This document shows positions 15,114-24,584 of a stretch of DNA of 33,303 bases, in pieces. The notes under the pieces were generated by a model that searched no databases, was not told the DNA's origin, and saw nothing but the letters and a program-made list of their open reading frames with translations. The DNA is from Psychromonas sp. MB-3u-54 (lineage in GTDB: Bacteria > Pseudomonadota > Gammaproteobacteria > Enterobacterales > Psychromonadaceae). Within the stretch, counting starts at the first letter, position 1. Each line of letters opens with the position of its first letter. The translations under genes were made by a program, and so were the position numbers. The stretch covers positions 1 through 33,303 of the forward strand of contig NZ_PJBP01000112.1 in the NCBI RefSeq assembly GCF_002836415.1, in the 5' to 3' direction.

Positions 15114-17261
15114 CTAATCCTTTATTTGCAATCTAAAATAAGCACCGATATCTGATTCAAAAATTTTTAAATCTAAATTGTTTCGATGTGCCGCTTCACC
15201 TGCAATAGATAAACCAATTCCAACTCCATTTGATTTAGTTGAAAATTCAGGCTCGAATATAGCCCCTGATTCAATTAAGTGTTTGGAAACTCCTGGACCA
15301 TTATCTCTAAAATCAAGATGTTTAAATTTTGAATCTTCAAGGTGAATATTTATTTCAATAGATTTATTTAGAATGTTCTTATCAATTAGCCAAAATATAC
15401 TATTGTCTATTAGGTTAGTGATAATTACATAAAAATCATTTATCCATCCTGTAAATTCAACAACATCAGGTGAATGTATATCTATTGTTATATCGTTATC
15501 TTGTACTTGATTTTTGAAAACAAAAAAGGAGTCTTGAATAATTGCTTTTACATTAAAATTCTTACTCTGCCCTCTTTGTCTTGTTGCTAAAGGATCTAAC
15601 CTTTTAAACAAGTCTGAAATAACTTTTGAATTAATACCAAATCCTTCTGTTATCGATAATATTTCTTTTTTTACGTCATCAGTAGGTTTTTTTGAAAATT
15701 GTTTGACCCAGAATTCTAGGTTTTTAGTTTGATTTGAAAAAAAACCGATTGGTCGTCGCCCCTCATGCATAACAACATCGATTATTTTACCTAACGTTGC
15801 TTGCCCTTGATAAATGGCTACCTTTTTTCTTATATCCTCGATTATTTTGGCACTGTCATTTTCTTTGTGTTCTAGTATTTTAAATATTTCTTGAGAAGAT
15901 TTATTTGAAACCCCTTCTTGTAATAACTTATTTTTGATTTTGTCTTTTACATCATCAAAAGAAAATAACTTTTCAAAGTCTTGCTCTATTTTTACTGCTG
16001 TCTTTGTTAGGCCTGACTTTCTTCTATAAGTAAACCGGCGAATTTCGAGCTCCTTGATAGATTGTTGAACAACCTCGATAAGACTTTGATAAGCAATGTT
16101 ATCTTTTAAACCATCCCTAGCGCTTGTTTCTTTTAGGTTTGAAGTTTCTTCACTTTGTATTTTAACAAATCCAATTACTTGATTGCTACCTACATGCATC
16201 GAAGGGTTTTGTACTCTACTAGCGTTTAATTTTAGCCAGTCAAAGTCTGGATCACCTAATGGCCTTATTCTAAAGCCATTACGGTAAACACCAATACCAT
16301 TGGATTGATTTAAAAGACTTTTTGTTTGGGTTTTATTTAAATACTTTCCTGAATCGTCCCTTAGTCCTTTTTTTATCAAATTATCTATAGATTCGCTTTC
16401 TCTATCGTATACTCGGACATCAATTTCGATTATTCCACATTTTGTCTTACGACCTAAATCAAGTTTTATAGATTCATTTTGAGTTGCTTTTTCTTTATTA
16501 TTAACAAAATTGACAACGCCGAGCCCATTGCTTTGGATCGAACCTGAAATTTTATAATCGTAAAACTCTAATAAGGGAAATGGTTCTATTTTTTCTTCTT
16601 TTGGGAGGAGACTACCTTCATTACCATCATCTATTTCCAAATATATATCAAAAATTTCAAGGCCATGTCCTTCATGGATCGGAGAAATTAATTTTTTCAA
16701 TTCAAAGCGTAACTTGTTGTATTCCTCAATTTTCCAGAAATCATAGTACTCACCATCACCAATTATATTTATAATAGTTTGTGATGGATTTTTAACTGAT
16801 TCAGTTTTCACTGGTAGAATAACTTGATCCATAAACTCTGCTTTATCAAAAGCATCCCAATCTACTTCTACTTCTGTTTTATCTCCTGTAAGACTAATTG
16901 TTCGAAGTGATAAGTTATTACCAAGGATTGCAGCTGCGTACCTACCTAATCCTTTTTTGCCTTGCATTATTCTTCCATTTGGACTTTTTTTTCTTTTTAA
17001 CTTATCATCAGTTGAAGGTATCAACCATTTACTAAGTACAACATCACGAGTCATACCATGCCCATAGTCAGTAACTGAAATGACAATTTTTTTGTTTACA
17101 TGATCTAAAATAAATTTGATATGTACTGATTTAGAATCAGCATCATATGCGTTTTTAACTAACTCCATCACCGCAGAGTAATTGTCTTTTATTAGCTCAC
17201 GACCAATTGCAAGAACATGTCGACCAGCAGGTCTTAAGCTGAATGAGTTTTTATCTTCCAT
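15114..17261 (-). CDS. dual-GHKL protein: MORC/Hsp90-like ATPase fused to histidine kinase
   Basis: This 715-residue protein carries two ATP-binding Bergerat folds. The N-terminal one is MORC/Hsp90-like: AVMELVKNAYDAD (30-42, Glu33 and Asn37), VTDYGHGM (63-70) and GKKGLGRYAAAILG (101-114). The C-terminal third is a histidine kinase: VVMHEGRRPIGFF with the phospho-acceptor candidate His499, ITNLIDNS (614-621), FRDNGPGV (651-658), IFEPEFSTK and GVGIGLSIAG (679-688). The middle (about 200-480) has lysine-rich, partly coiled sequence. There is no signal peptide or transmembrane helix, so any signal is sensed in the cytosol. The regulator gene follows after 3 nt. A 90-nt gap separates it from the AIPR gene upstream, with AAGGA rather far (about 12 nt) from the ATG. 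The partner architecture suggests phosphotransfer to the regulator. Confidence 0.85.
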   Translation of the reverse strand: MEDKNSFSLRPAGRHVLAIGRELIKDNYSAVMELVKNAYDADSKSVHIKFILDHVNKKIVISVTDYGHGMTRDVVLSKWLIPSTDDKLKRKKSPNGRIMQGKKGLGRYAAAILGNNLSLRTISLTGDKTEVEVDWDAFDKAEFMDQVILPVKTESVKNPSQTIINIIGDGEYYDFWKIEEYNKLRFELKKLISPIHEGHGLEIFDIYLEIDDGNEGSLLPKEEKIEPFPLLEFYDYKISGSIQSNGLGVVNFVNNKEKATQNESIKLDLGRKTKCGIIEIDVRVYDRESESIDNLIKKGLRDDSGKYLNKTQTKSLLNQSNGIGVYRNGFRIRPLGDPDFDWLKLNASRVQNPSMHVGSNQVIGFVKIQSEETSNLKETSARDGLKDNIAYQSLIEVVQQSIKELEIRRFTYRRKSGLTKTAVKIEQDFEKLFSFDDVKDKIKNKLLQEGVSNKSSQEIFKILEHKENDSAKIIEDIRKKVAIYQGQATLGKIIDVVMHEGRRPIGFFSNQTKNLEFWVKQFSKKPTDDVKKEILSITEGFGINSKVISDLFKRLDPLATRQRGQSKNFNVKAIIQDSFFVFKNQVQDNDITIDIHSPDVVEFTGWINDFYVIITNLIDNSIFWLIDKNILNKSIEINIHLEDSKFKHLDFRDNGPGVSKHLIESGAIFEPEFSTKSNGVGIGLSIAGEAAHRNNLDLKIFESDIGAYFRLQIKD

Positions 17262-17351
17262 CAGTATTTATTATCCTTGTATAGGTGAAATTTAAAACAG
17301 TTTCACTCGAGTCCCCCAATTGAAAACAACATCGCTGAGTAACATACTTAG

Positions 17352-19412
17352 CTAGACACACTCAGGTATAGCCATATAGAAGCCTTCTTCAATGGCTTTT
17401 TTTTCAATCTTCAATAAAGTTAAACATTGCTTTTCTGTTGGAATCTTTACAGGTAAAGCGGCGGCAACTTCTATTATTTGTTTTTCTTTATGGCTTAATA
17501 CGTATGTACTATTGTTCCAATCTAGAATTTTTTTCCAGTATTTCCCTGTCTTTTCAAAAACATATTTTTGCGCTTCAATACCATTATCGATAACTTGTAC
17601 TGTCGCAGCTTCTTTATGTTGTTGTTTAACTTCGTTTGGATCAATTAACATTGACTCTACTGATGGATGCAGTTCAACATAGATTTCAATTACGCTTTCC
17701 CAACATTCTGATTTTTTACACCATTCACCAATGTTTGTAACATGTGCCGGAGTTGTCTTAATTACATCATTAACTTTTGCAGCAATATTTAGTAAGGTTT
17801 CAAGTAAATATTCAGAAAGTGATTGATGTTTCCAAATAGAAATTAAATCTAGAGACTTTCCTTTCTCATCTAAAATGTGACTAAATTTAGATATTGTATA
17901 GGTAACGATATTCGCCTTGTATCCACCATACCATGACTGCTTCATTATCTTTTTATCGAGATTTTTAAACAAAATTGCTTTGGCTATAGTTTCTTTAAAA
18001 AATAATTCGTTGAACTGTTTTTCATCTTTATCCCATTTTTCTGTCATTAAGTCGGCAAATTTACCAAAATTCTTTTGTGCTCCCAAACTGACAATATGAG
18101 GCATCTTCTCCCAAGAATTATAAAACTTAGCTAAGTCAGTCTTAGTTAACATCTGTTGCTTAGGATTTTTATTTTCAAACTTTTTCTGTTCCGCATTAGT
18201 TAACTTTAATTTTGCAGTCATATATTGACCACGAGCTCTTTCATAGAACCAGTGTGTTTCTTGTAACCTTCCTTCGGCTGATGGAGCCCAAATTCTTCTA
18301 GATAACTCTTCAAATCTCCAATGAAATGGACTATTGGAAAAGAAATCAGCTGCATTCACTTTATTTTGAGTATTAGCGAATTCAGAAATTTTAGGAACAA
18401 TTATTTCAACAGATTCAGGAGGAACAATCGTTAACTTCACTTGTATAAAAACTTGAGAAAGATCAGCTTTTTCTTTTTTCAACGTGTTGTATATAGAGGC
18501 TGTGGTTTGGCCTCCATTAACTATTTGTAAATTTTTAAGTTTAGAAATAACTGTACGTCCATGCTCTTCAATAGTAGTTATTTCTTCTGCTGTAGCAGTA
18601 AGACCGTTATTAAAGGCAAAAAACATATTAGGCTCATTAACAATAGTGTTTCTCATACCTTTATTCACTTTCCCTTTAAACTGAAGAAAGGTTCGAACAT
18701 TTTGCTCTAATAGCCTCTCAGTGTATTTATCATATAACTGCGACAACAAAGAACCGGGTAGTACAAAAAGATAGGATTGATATTTGTCTGTTTGAGAAAA
18801 AGCTTTTAAACAGGGGAGGTTCTCACCAAATTCCGACATAAAGTTAATTTCTATAACTTCTTTACCAGCCTTAGAAGAATTAATACGATAAATTCTTTCT
18901 ATATCCCATATATCAAAACTTATTTGATAATTCTGAAGTGTAATTGATTCTAGGTTTTTAATAGATTTACTAATTTCTCCATTGGTTATAATAATAATTT
19001 TTACACTAGAAATACTCGATGCTCGAAGGCAAATATCTCTAACCAAAGGATACGCTAAATCACTCTCTTCCATAGTCTGATAAAAACTACTATCTAAACT
19101 TCTTTCAAAAAATCTCAGCGCTCTTTTAGATATTTGTGTGGCAATCGATGTAGTAAAAGTGTCTAACGTATCCTTATAGTGGGAAACAATTAGCGTCAGC
19201 ACTCCATTTTCTTCGTTTTGATACCATGCATCAAGCTTGAGGCCTAAAGAATCTTTTTTATAACTGCACAATGTATAATTTTCGATTACAGCTTGTTCAA
19301 CGAGATAATCGCAAATTTTTTCAGTGAAAACTGGTTCATTAAATTTACTTCCAACTTCAGCTTCAGTGTAAATTTCTTGCATGAAATCGGAATAAAATAG
19401 CTCTATACTCAT
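17352..19412 (-). CDS. AIPR-family (abortive infection phage resistance) protein
   Basis: This 686-residue protein belongs to the AIPR family, found in phage-resistance and restriction loci. Diagnostic segments are FAFNNGLTATAEEI (about 267), LQIVNGGQTTASIYNTL (about 297), ISEFANTQNKVNAADFF, HWRFEELSRRIWAPS and WFYERARGQY. The biochemical role is not settled. The N-terminal LDAWYQNEENGVLTLIVSHY recalls a nuclease-like core, which is inference. ATG 19412 is preferred to ATG 19427: it overlaps the preceding stop as ATGA, so translation is coupled to the nuclease gene. It is fourth in the operon that begins with the paraMORC ATPase. Confidence 0.85.
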   Translation of the reverse strand: MSIELFYSDFMQEIYTEAEVGSKFNEPVFTEKICDYLVEQAVIENYTLCSYKKDSLGLKLDAWYQNEENGVLTLIVSHYKDTLDTFTTSIATQISKRALRFFERSLDSSFYQTMEESDLAYPLVRDICLRASSISSVKIIIITNGEISKSIKNLESITLQNYQISFDIWDIERIYRINSSKAGKEVIEINFMSEFGENLPCLKAFSQTDKYQSYLFVLPGSLLSQLYDKYTERLLEQNVRTFLQFKGKVNKGMRNTIVNEPNMFFAFNNGLTATAEEITTIEEHGRTVISKLKNLQIVNGGQTTASIYNTLKKEKADLSQVFIQVKLTIVPPESVEIIVPKISEFANTQNKVNAADFFSNSPFHWRFEELSRRIWAPSAEGRLQETHWFYERARGQYMTAKLKLTNAEQKKFENKNPKQQMLTKTDLAKFYNSWEKMPHIVSLGAQKNFGKFADLMTEKWDKDEKQFNELFFKETIAKAILFKNLDKKIMKQSWYGGYKANIVTYTISKFSHILDEKGKSLDLISIWKHQSLSEYLLETLLNIAAKVNDVIKTTPAHVTNIGEWCKKSECWESVIEIYVELHPSVESMLIDPNEVKQQHKEAATVQVIDNGIEAQKYVFEKTGKYWKKILDWNNSTYVLSHKEKQIIEVAAALPVKIPTEKQCLTLLKIEKKAIEEGFYMAIPECV

Positions 19413-20362
19413 AATTTTGACACCCAAGGCTCATCGATTAGAAATGGTTCACAGTTAATAAGGGCTAAATCATAAGTTACATTACCAACTCCATTTGGAA
19501 TATTACTTAAAGGTAGACGAGGAAATTGTTCTGCAACTTCGTAAAATCGTTTGGAAGCTACTATATAGCTGTAGGATAAGTACCGCTCACTATATACATA
19601 ACCAATATTCAATAGTGCATCTTGAAATTTTTCAAGCTGCTGAGTATTTCCAGACATCTCTAAATTAGATTTTATTAATTCGATTAAAGATGGGAGTGAT
19701 AAAGCATCTTTTGCTTCTGGCTCTATTTTACCAAGCGTCACAACAAATAAATACAGTTCCTCTAACTGCCCACATAATTGCTCTGCTGAAGATATTTTTA
19801 CTTTAGGAGAAGATGTCCCTATCTGACATTTAACTTCAACAGCTGCATTCTGAATATTAAAATCTTGCGGGCTCCCCTCTGGGCCAGTCCAAAAGTCTAT
19901 AGCCTGTGCAGTGCCATATTTGGCTGCAATATGCTGTTGTAAATAGACTAACTCTCCTATCAAACCTTTTATTATTCTTTCAGGTAGGATTTTATCTCTG
20001 TCCTGTTTTAAGAACTCTCTCCACCTTTCAATACGCCTAAAAACAACAGGAACAACAGCTGAAGGCTTAAGAGGTCTAGTAGCAGAAATAACATCACTGC
20101 ATAAAGCTAAAAACAGCTCCCAGTCACTTGGGCTTTTTAGGCTTAAAACTAACTGTTGAGTATCAACAATTACGGTAACATCGATCCCTAACAGTGAAGG
20201 GAAATTTTGAGGAAGCTTGCACTCATTAGTCAATTCACATACAAATAAGTATCTGCCTAATCGATCTTTTGCCCAATAAAGATTTAGGGGGTGCTTATGG
20301 TCTATCCTACGCGCAGAAAGATCAGACTTAGGAGTAGTTATATTTTCCCATGGGTTATTCAC
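19409..20362 (-). CDS. PD-(D/E)XK motif protein (DUF4420-like), probable nuclease subunit
   Basis: This 317-residue protein has the core of a PD-(D/E)XK nuclease: IKGLIGELVYLQ with Glu137, then WTGPEGSPQDFNI with Asp167, and AAVEVKCQIG with Glu176 and Lys178. This spacing matches the DUF4420 proteins that accompany Z1 and AIPR genes. In an island with a methyltransferase but no classical restriction endonuclease, it is the best candidate for the DNA-cutting subunit. The start is GTG 20362, overlapping the end of the Z1 gene by 8 nt (GTGAATAA), with GGAGGAG inside the Z1 3' end serving as ribosome-binding site. Its stop overlaps the AIPR start as ATGA. The catalytic residues are complete, so activity is expected; target specificity is unknown. 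Confidence 0.85.
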   Translation of the reverse strand: MNNPWENITTPKSDLSARRIDHKHPLNLYWAKDRLGRYLFVCELTNECKLPQNFPSLLGIDVTVIVDTQQLVLSLKSPSDWELFLALCSDVISATRPLKPSAVVPVVFRRIERWREFLKQDRDKILPERIIKGLIGELVYLQQHIAAKYGTAQAIDFWTGPEGSPQDFNIQNAAVEVKCQIGTSSPKVKISSAEQLCGQLEELYLFVVTLGKIEPEAKDALSLPSLIELIKSNLEMSGNTQQLEKFQDALLNIGYVYSERYLSYSYIVASKRFYEVAEQFPRLPLSNIPNGVGNVTYDLALINCEPFLIDEPWVSKL

Positions 20363-23027
20363 TATCTATCTCCTCCTCTTCAAAAATGTTACCGAATTCC
20401 TGATTCCACCAAGTAGTATTTACAACGTATCGAACGAGGTTTTCTGGTTTTTTGCTACCTGCTATCCCAGGGAAACTGATACTCCATGCGACCACACTAC
20501 TGCATAATAATGGATCGTCAGTGTTAACTAGCTTACAGTCTAAAATGTATATTGTTAATAAAGGGTTCTCCCTGATCTCGCGGCACATTTTCCCTGAAAG
20601 CTTTCCGGTGTTTGGATATAAATTTTTATCTATACCAGCTATTTCCCATTTCGGATCTGAAAATCTTCTTTTGCTTGATGTAATAGCATTATTTGTTTGC
20701 TTATATTGAGTAACAGTTCTCAATAGTGGTTTCATTACAATGTTACCTTCTCTGAAAGCCTTTTCATCATTATTAGCTGAAGAGTTGCTAATTAATTGTA
20801 TATCCCAATTACAATTGATTTTCCCAACATAATCTAAGATAGGTTGTGATTCTGTCATTATTGAAGCAGGATGGTTTGTATATGAATTAAGGAAATTAAT
20901 TACATATTCTTGGTCAACACCTTTAAATATATTGTTACTACCGATAATTGATGACTTTTCATTGTTTATGAGCAATGAGTTAATAAGTGTCCGTAAGACT
21001 TGGGTGTTATTTTTAACAACCTTTGATGTAGAAGCTAATACACTCGTTTCCACCTGCCTGCCTAGTAGGCTAATTTGGCGTAATACATCAGTACCAGTTC
21101 GCATTTTATTTCTTGCAGTTACTATTAGTGATTCCGGGTGGCTTCTAACACATAAGCCAAATTCTTCTGGAGTTAATTTGGCATTTTCCATTCTTTTGAA
21201 TTCACCTCTTAGCTCCTCCGTCACATCAGAAATATGCCCATACCAGGCAATTGCTTCACTAGGCATATATAAACGGCATAAGTCTTCAAAATGATCTCTG
21301 TAACCAAACCATCTACCCATTTGCATTAACGTGTCGTACATTTGGGTATTTCTAATAAAATAGCTAACGGTCAAGCCCTCAAGAGTTAATCCTCGCGATA
21401 AACTTAAACCACCAACCGCAATGAGAGTTCTGCCATTTGGATAATTATCTTTACTATAATCAAGCGGCTCTGAATCTCTTGAGGCATTTACTTCAATTGT
21501 TTTTATTGGGGAAATAGCCTTTTTTAAAATAGGCTGCACTTGCATCCAATCAAATTCTACCGCTGAAAACTCTTTGTCAAAAGTATTTTTCAAATCAGAG
21601 ACATAGCTATTTTTCAGTGCTGATAATTCTGAAAGAGCATAGTGGTTAATGACATTTTTCCTCATTTCATCAATATAATCATGAACTAATAATTTAATGT
21701 TGCTTTGGACTTCTGTAAACCTACTGACATTTATTAACATTGAATTATGTTTGAATTCTTGATTTCTAAGAATTCTTATTGCTCGAATTAAAATAAAAGA
21801 TCTAATTGCTTCTTCAAGCGAAGCAGGCATTGCAGCAGGAGCATAATCTTTCTTATGATTTGATGGAAAAAGGTCTTCGTGATCTTTTAACTCTCTAACC
21901 ATGTCTAAATCTGAGTCCGAACTAAATACACGTTTCGAACCAACATAATTAGAAGGTGCATCTAGGCTAATAATAAAATCTCTTGGAAATAACTCATCTC
22001 CAATCATTTCATGATGATTACCTGGATCTATAAAAATATTAGCGAAAGGCGTTGCTGTATAACCTAAGTATGTATTCTGTCGGAATAACTTTAGCAACTC
22101 TCGAATTTTACTATTAATTGCTGTTGCTTCACTTCCTTCACTATTAGTATTTATTGAAGCGTTGTCTGCTTCATCATCGATCAAGAGAAATGGGAACTGA
22201 TCTAAATTTAAATTGTTATTTTTCAACCAAGAAATTAAGTTTTGAAGTATTGATTTATTTTTCTTAATAACAAGAACAACAGGTTGGTTAAAATCACCAA
22301 TTCCACTGCCTATTTGCTGTGCTATATTGTTTTTAAAATCATGCACTGTCGTCGTAAATGATACCGGGACGTTTTTATGTGAAAACTTACCGACCCCTAC
22401 TAACCTTTCTTTTAATGGAATGTTATCCAATTGTGTCGAGCTGTCTACCCCCCTAAAACCTTCATCTATCCGTTCCTGTGTCTGACTTCTAAGCGCACTT
22501 AAAGTACCAGCTAAAACAATAATTACTTTATAGCCAGCATCAGCTGCTTTATTAATTACCCCCGTATAGTTAGCTGTTTTACCTGACTGGACATGACCAA
22601 CTACGAGTCCTTTTCGAGACCAATCGCCCTCTTTTTTAGGATTCTCTAATCTATCTAAAATTTTATTGGTAACTAAATCCAATTGGGTTATCACTCTGGG
22701 TGGAAAGTTTAAGTTACCTAAATGTCGCTTGTATCTATCCCAAAAAAACCAATCTATTTCCCCTCGATTATCCTCTAGCCATGGTACATAATCATCAGCT
22801 TCAAATGAACTTCCTAACTCCATACTAATATCAAATCGTTCTTCTAATTTAGATACAATTACATCAATTTCGCTTTGGTCTGTTACTGATAAGCTTGTTG
22901 CCATTAACCTTACAGCATCTATGATAGCCTGAGTACTTACTTGCTCTAAGTTCGATTCACCTATGGTGGCAACTAGAAATTTTTCACTCAAATCTTCAAT
23001 CTGGTCTAGTTTAATTTGATCTGTCAT
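20355..23027 (-). CDS. Z1-domain superfamily-2 ATPase/helicase-like protein
   Basis: This 890-residue protein is a Z1-domain ATPase of restriction-linked systems. It shows Walker A GHVQSGKTAN (144-153), Walker B LLIDDEADNASI (281-292), the helicase motif GYTATPFANIF (322-332), and the Z1 signature LIAVGGLSLSRGLTLEG and YDTLMQMGRWFGYRDHF (about 565-585), which carries the arginine-rich motif VI. A long N-terminal acidic region precedes the motor. The likely role is ATP-driven movement or remodelling on DNA to deliver or activate a nuclease. It starts within the stop of the paraMORC gene (ATGA) and overlaps the PD-(D/E)XK gene, so the three proteins are probably made in fixed ratio and act together. 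Nothing is missing among the core motifs. Confidence 0.92.
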   Translation of the reverse strand: MTDQIKLDQIEDLSEKFLVATIGESNLEQVSTQAIIDAVRLMATSLSVTDQSEIDVIVSKLEERFDISMELGSSFEADDYVPWLEDNRGEIDWFFWDRYKRHLGNLNFPPRVITQLDLVTNKILDRLENPKKEGDWSRKGLVVGHVQSGKTANYTGVINKAADAGYKVIIVLAGTLSALRSQTQERIDEGFRGVDSSTQLDNIPLKERLVGVGKFSHKNVPVSFTTTVHDFKNNIAQQIGSGIGDFNQPVVLVIKKNKSILQNLISWLKNNNLNLDQFPFLLIDDEADNASINTNSEGSEATAINSKIRELLKLFRQNTYLGYTATPFANIFIDPGNHHEMIGDELFPRDFIISLDAPSNYVGSKRVFSSDSDLDMVRELKDHEDLFPSNHKKDYAPAAMPASLEEAIRSFILIRAIRILRNQEFKHNSMLINVSRFTEVQSNIKLLVHDYIDEMRKNVINHYALSELSALKNSYVSDLKNTFDKEFSAVEFDWMQVQPILKKAISPIKTIEVNASRDSEPLDYSKDNYPNGRTLIAVGGLSLSRGLTLEGLTVSYFIRNTQMYDTLMQMGRWFGYRDHFEDLCRLYMPSEAIAWYGHISDVTEELRGEFKRMENAKLTPEEFGLCVRSHPESLIVTARNKMRTGTDVLRQISLLGRQVETSVLASTSKVVKNNTQVLRTLINSLLINNEKSSIIGSNNIFKGVDQEYVINFLNSYTNHPASIMTESQPILDYVGKINCNWDIQLISNSSANNDEKAFREGNIVMKPLLRTVTQYKQTNNAITSSKRRFSDPKWEIAGIDKNLYPNTGKLSGKMCREIRENPLLTIYILDCKLVNTDDPLLCSSVVAWSISFPGIAGSKKPENLVRYVVNTTWWNQEFGNIFEEEEIDSE

Positions 23028-24523
23028 AGTGTTATTTCCATTTCATTAATAATTTTTTGTGTCATTTTAGGAGAAGAAGCCATCGGCTCAATCTGAATTA
23101 ATTTTTGAACAAGAGTACCTTTGCTATCACAGCCTATTAGATAGACTTGAATAAATATTTTTATAATATTCGTCAATTCTTCTTCTGATATTAAAGGTTT
23201 TTCAACACGTTCTGGTGAATTGGCAAAGTCATTGAAATAGAGATCTGAAGGAAAAGATGATTCAATTGATTTTAAAATATTTATAAAGTCTCGTTGACTA
23301 CCCTCATTGAGGGTGGCTTTAAATGTATCAATTAACGGATGACTTTTACTAATTGCATATGTCACTTTTCCTGACGCTATTGTTCTGTCCCAAACAGGTT
23401 CTAATACCTTTGATTTTAGGCGGTATCCTTTTTGTTTGAACACTCTTTTTCCAGAGTATTCAACTTCAGAAATAATCTGCTTTAACCCTTTTCTTACAGA
23501 CTCAGGGGGATTAGCGTTTGATTTTTTTACATCTATTTTCCAAATGTGATCAAGTGAATTAGGGATATCCACACGTACCCTGATTAATTTTGTAAGTTCA
23601 ACTTTGGGCATTAAACGAAACCAAGTACTTTTTATTATGAGTCTTTTGTTTCTATAAACATAAAAGCCTTGATTATGTAAGTAGCCACCTTCGCCAGAAA
23701 ATTTTGCATAGTCTTGTGCAGACACTTTTGTATAGTGTGGCAAGATATATGGCTGCACAGTAATTTCTTTTGAGTTGACGTAAATAGATTGTTTAGGTAA
23801 TTCCAATGTAGCAATGTGAGAAGAGTTAAATGGATCAATTCCAATTATTTGGTCACCATTCATAGATATTTTTAAAGATTTATTGCCCGCTCCTGCATTT
23901 AAAAATCTGTGGAAAATGAGTTCAATGTGATTTCTTGAACTATCAATCAGTGAGTTTAATTTTTTCTCTCTAATTATTGGAGAATCAAAAGAATCTAGCC
24001 TATCTAATTTACGCCATAGGATAATTGTACCAGAGACTTGTTTTGTTAAAGTTTCTATCAAATCGTATATTTCGCTTAGTTTATTTAGATCCTCACCGTT
24101 TAAGATTTTTATCTTCCAGCCATCACTTGGGTTATCTGTAATTTGATCTAGGTCCCACTCCATTGAAGAGAGAGTCTCATTTTTTTTTGTGATTACTGTC
24201 AGTTGTCTGCATTGGGAAAACGAAGCTGTTTTTAGCCCTAGCCCGAAACGCCCTAGGTCATTCTCTTTTCGCTCAGACAATGGATTATCACTGCCTAACC
24301 TCATGGCATACAGTAGCTCATCATCTGTCATTCCATAGCCATTATCTTGAATTGCAAGCCATGGCTTTTCAAAATTCCAAGAAAACCTGATATCAATATT
24401 ATTTGCTTCTGCCGTAATACTGTTGTCAATTATATCTGCTAAAGCGGTCTCCATTGAATAACCAATGTCACGAAGTGATTCCATCAGTGATGACGGGGAT
24501 GGTTCTAGGTTCTTATAGTGCAT
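23024..24523 (-). CDS. paraMORC-type GHKL ATPase of a restriction system
   Basis: This 499-residue protein has a GHKL ATPase at its N-terminus: ALADIIDNSITAEANNIDI (27-45), IQDNGYGMTDDEL (58-70) and NDLGRFGLGLKTASFSQ (88-104). An S5-like region follows. The aspartate at 30, where MutL has catalytic glutamate, is usual in this HATPase_c_3/paraMORC group. Prokaryotic MORC relatives are known from restriction-modification neighbourhoods with SF2 helicases and nucleases (Iyer, Abhiman and Aravind 2008), where they are thought to clamp or reshape DNA on ATP binding. It is first in the leftward operon, with GGAA 5 nt before the ATG, and its stop overlaps the Z1 start. The upstream methyltransferase gene ends only 61 bp away on the same strand, so read-through is possible. 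Confidence 0.9.
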   Translation of the reverse strand: MHYKNLEPSPSSLMESLRDIGYSMETALADIIDNSITAEANNIDIRFSWNFEKPWLAIQDNGYGMTDDELLYAMRLGSDNPLSERKENDLGRFGLGLKTASFSQCRQLTVITKKNETLSSMEWDLDQITDNPSDGWKIKILNGEDLNKLSEIYDLIETLTKQVSGTIILWRKLDRLDSFDSPIIREKKLNSLIDSSRNHIELIFHRFLNAGAGNKSLKISMNGDQIIGIDPFNSSHIATLELPKQSIYVNSKEITVQPYILPHYTKVSAQDYAKFSGEGGYLHNQGFYVYRNKRLIIKSTWFRLMPKVELTKLIRVRVDIPNSLDHIWKIDVKKSNANPPESVRKGLKQIISEVEYSGKRVFKQKGYRLKSKVLEPVWDRTIASGKVTYAISKSHPLIDTFKATLNEGSQRDFINILKSIESSFPSDLYFNDFANSPERVEKPLISEEELTNIIKIFIQVYLIGCDSKGTLVQKLIQIEPMASSPKMTQKIINEMEITL

Positions 24524-24584
24524 GATGTTCCAAACTATTATTGTTAGATTTATTATGGTTGAAGGCCATTCACCACTCCCTTAA

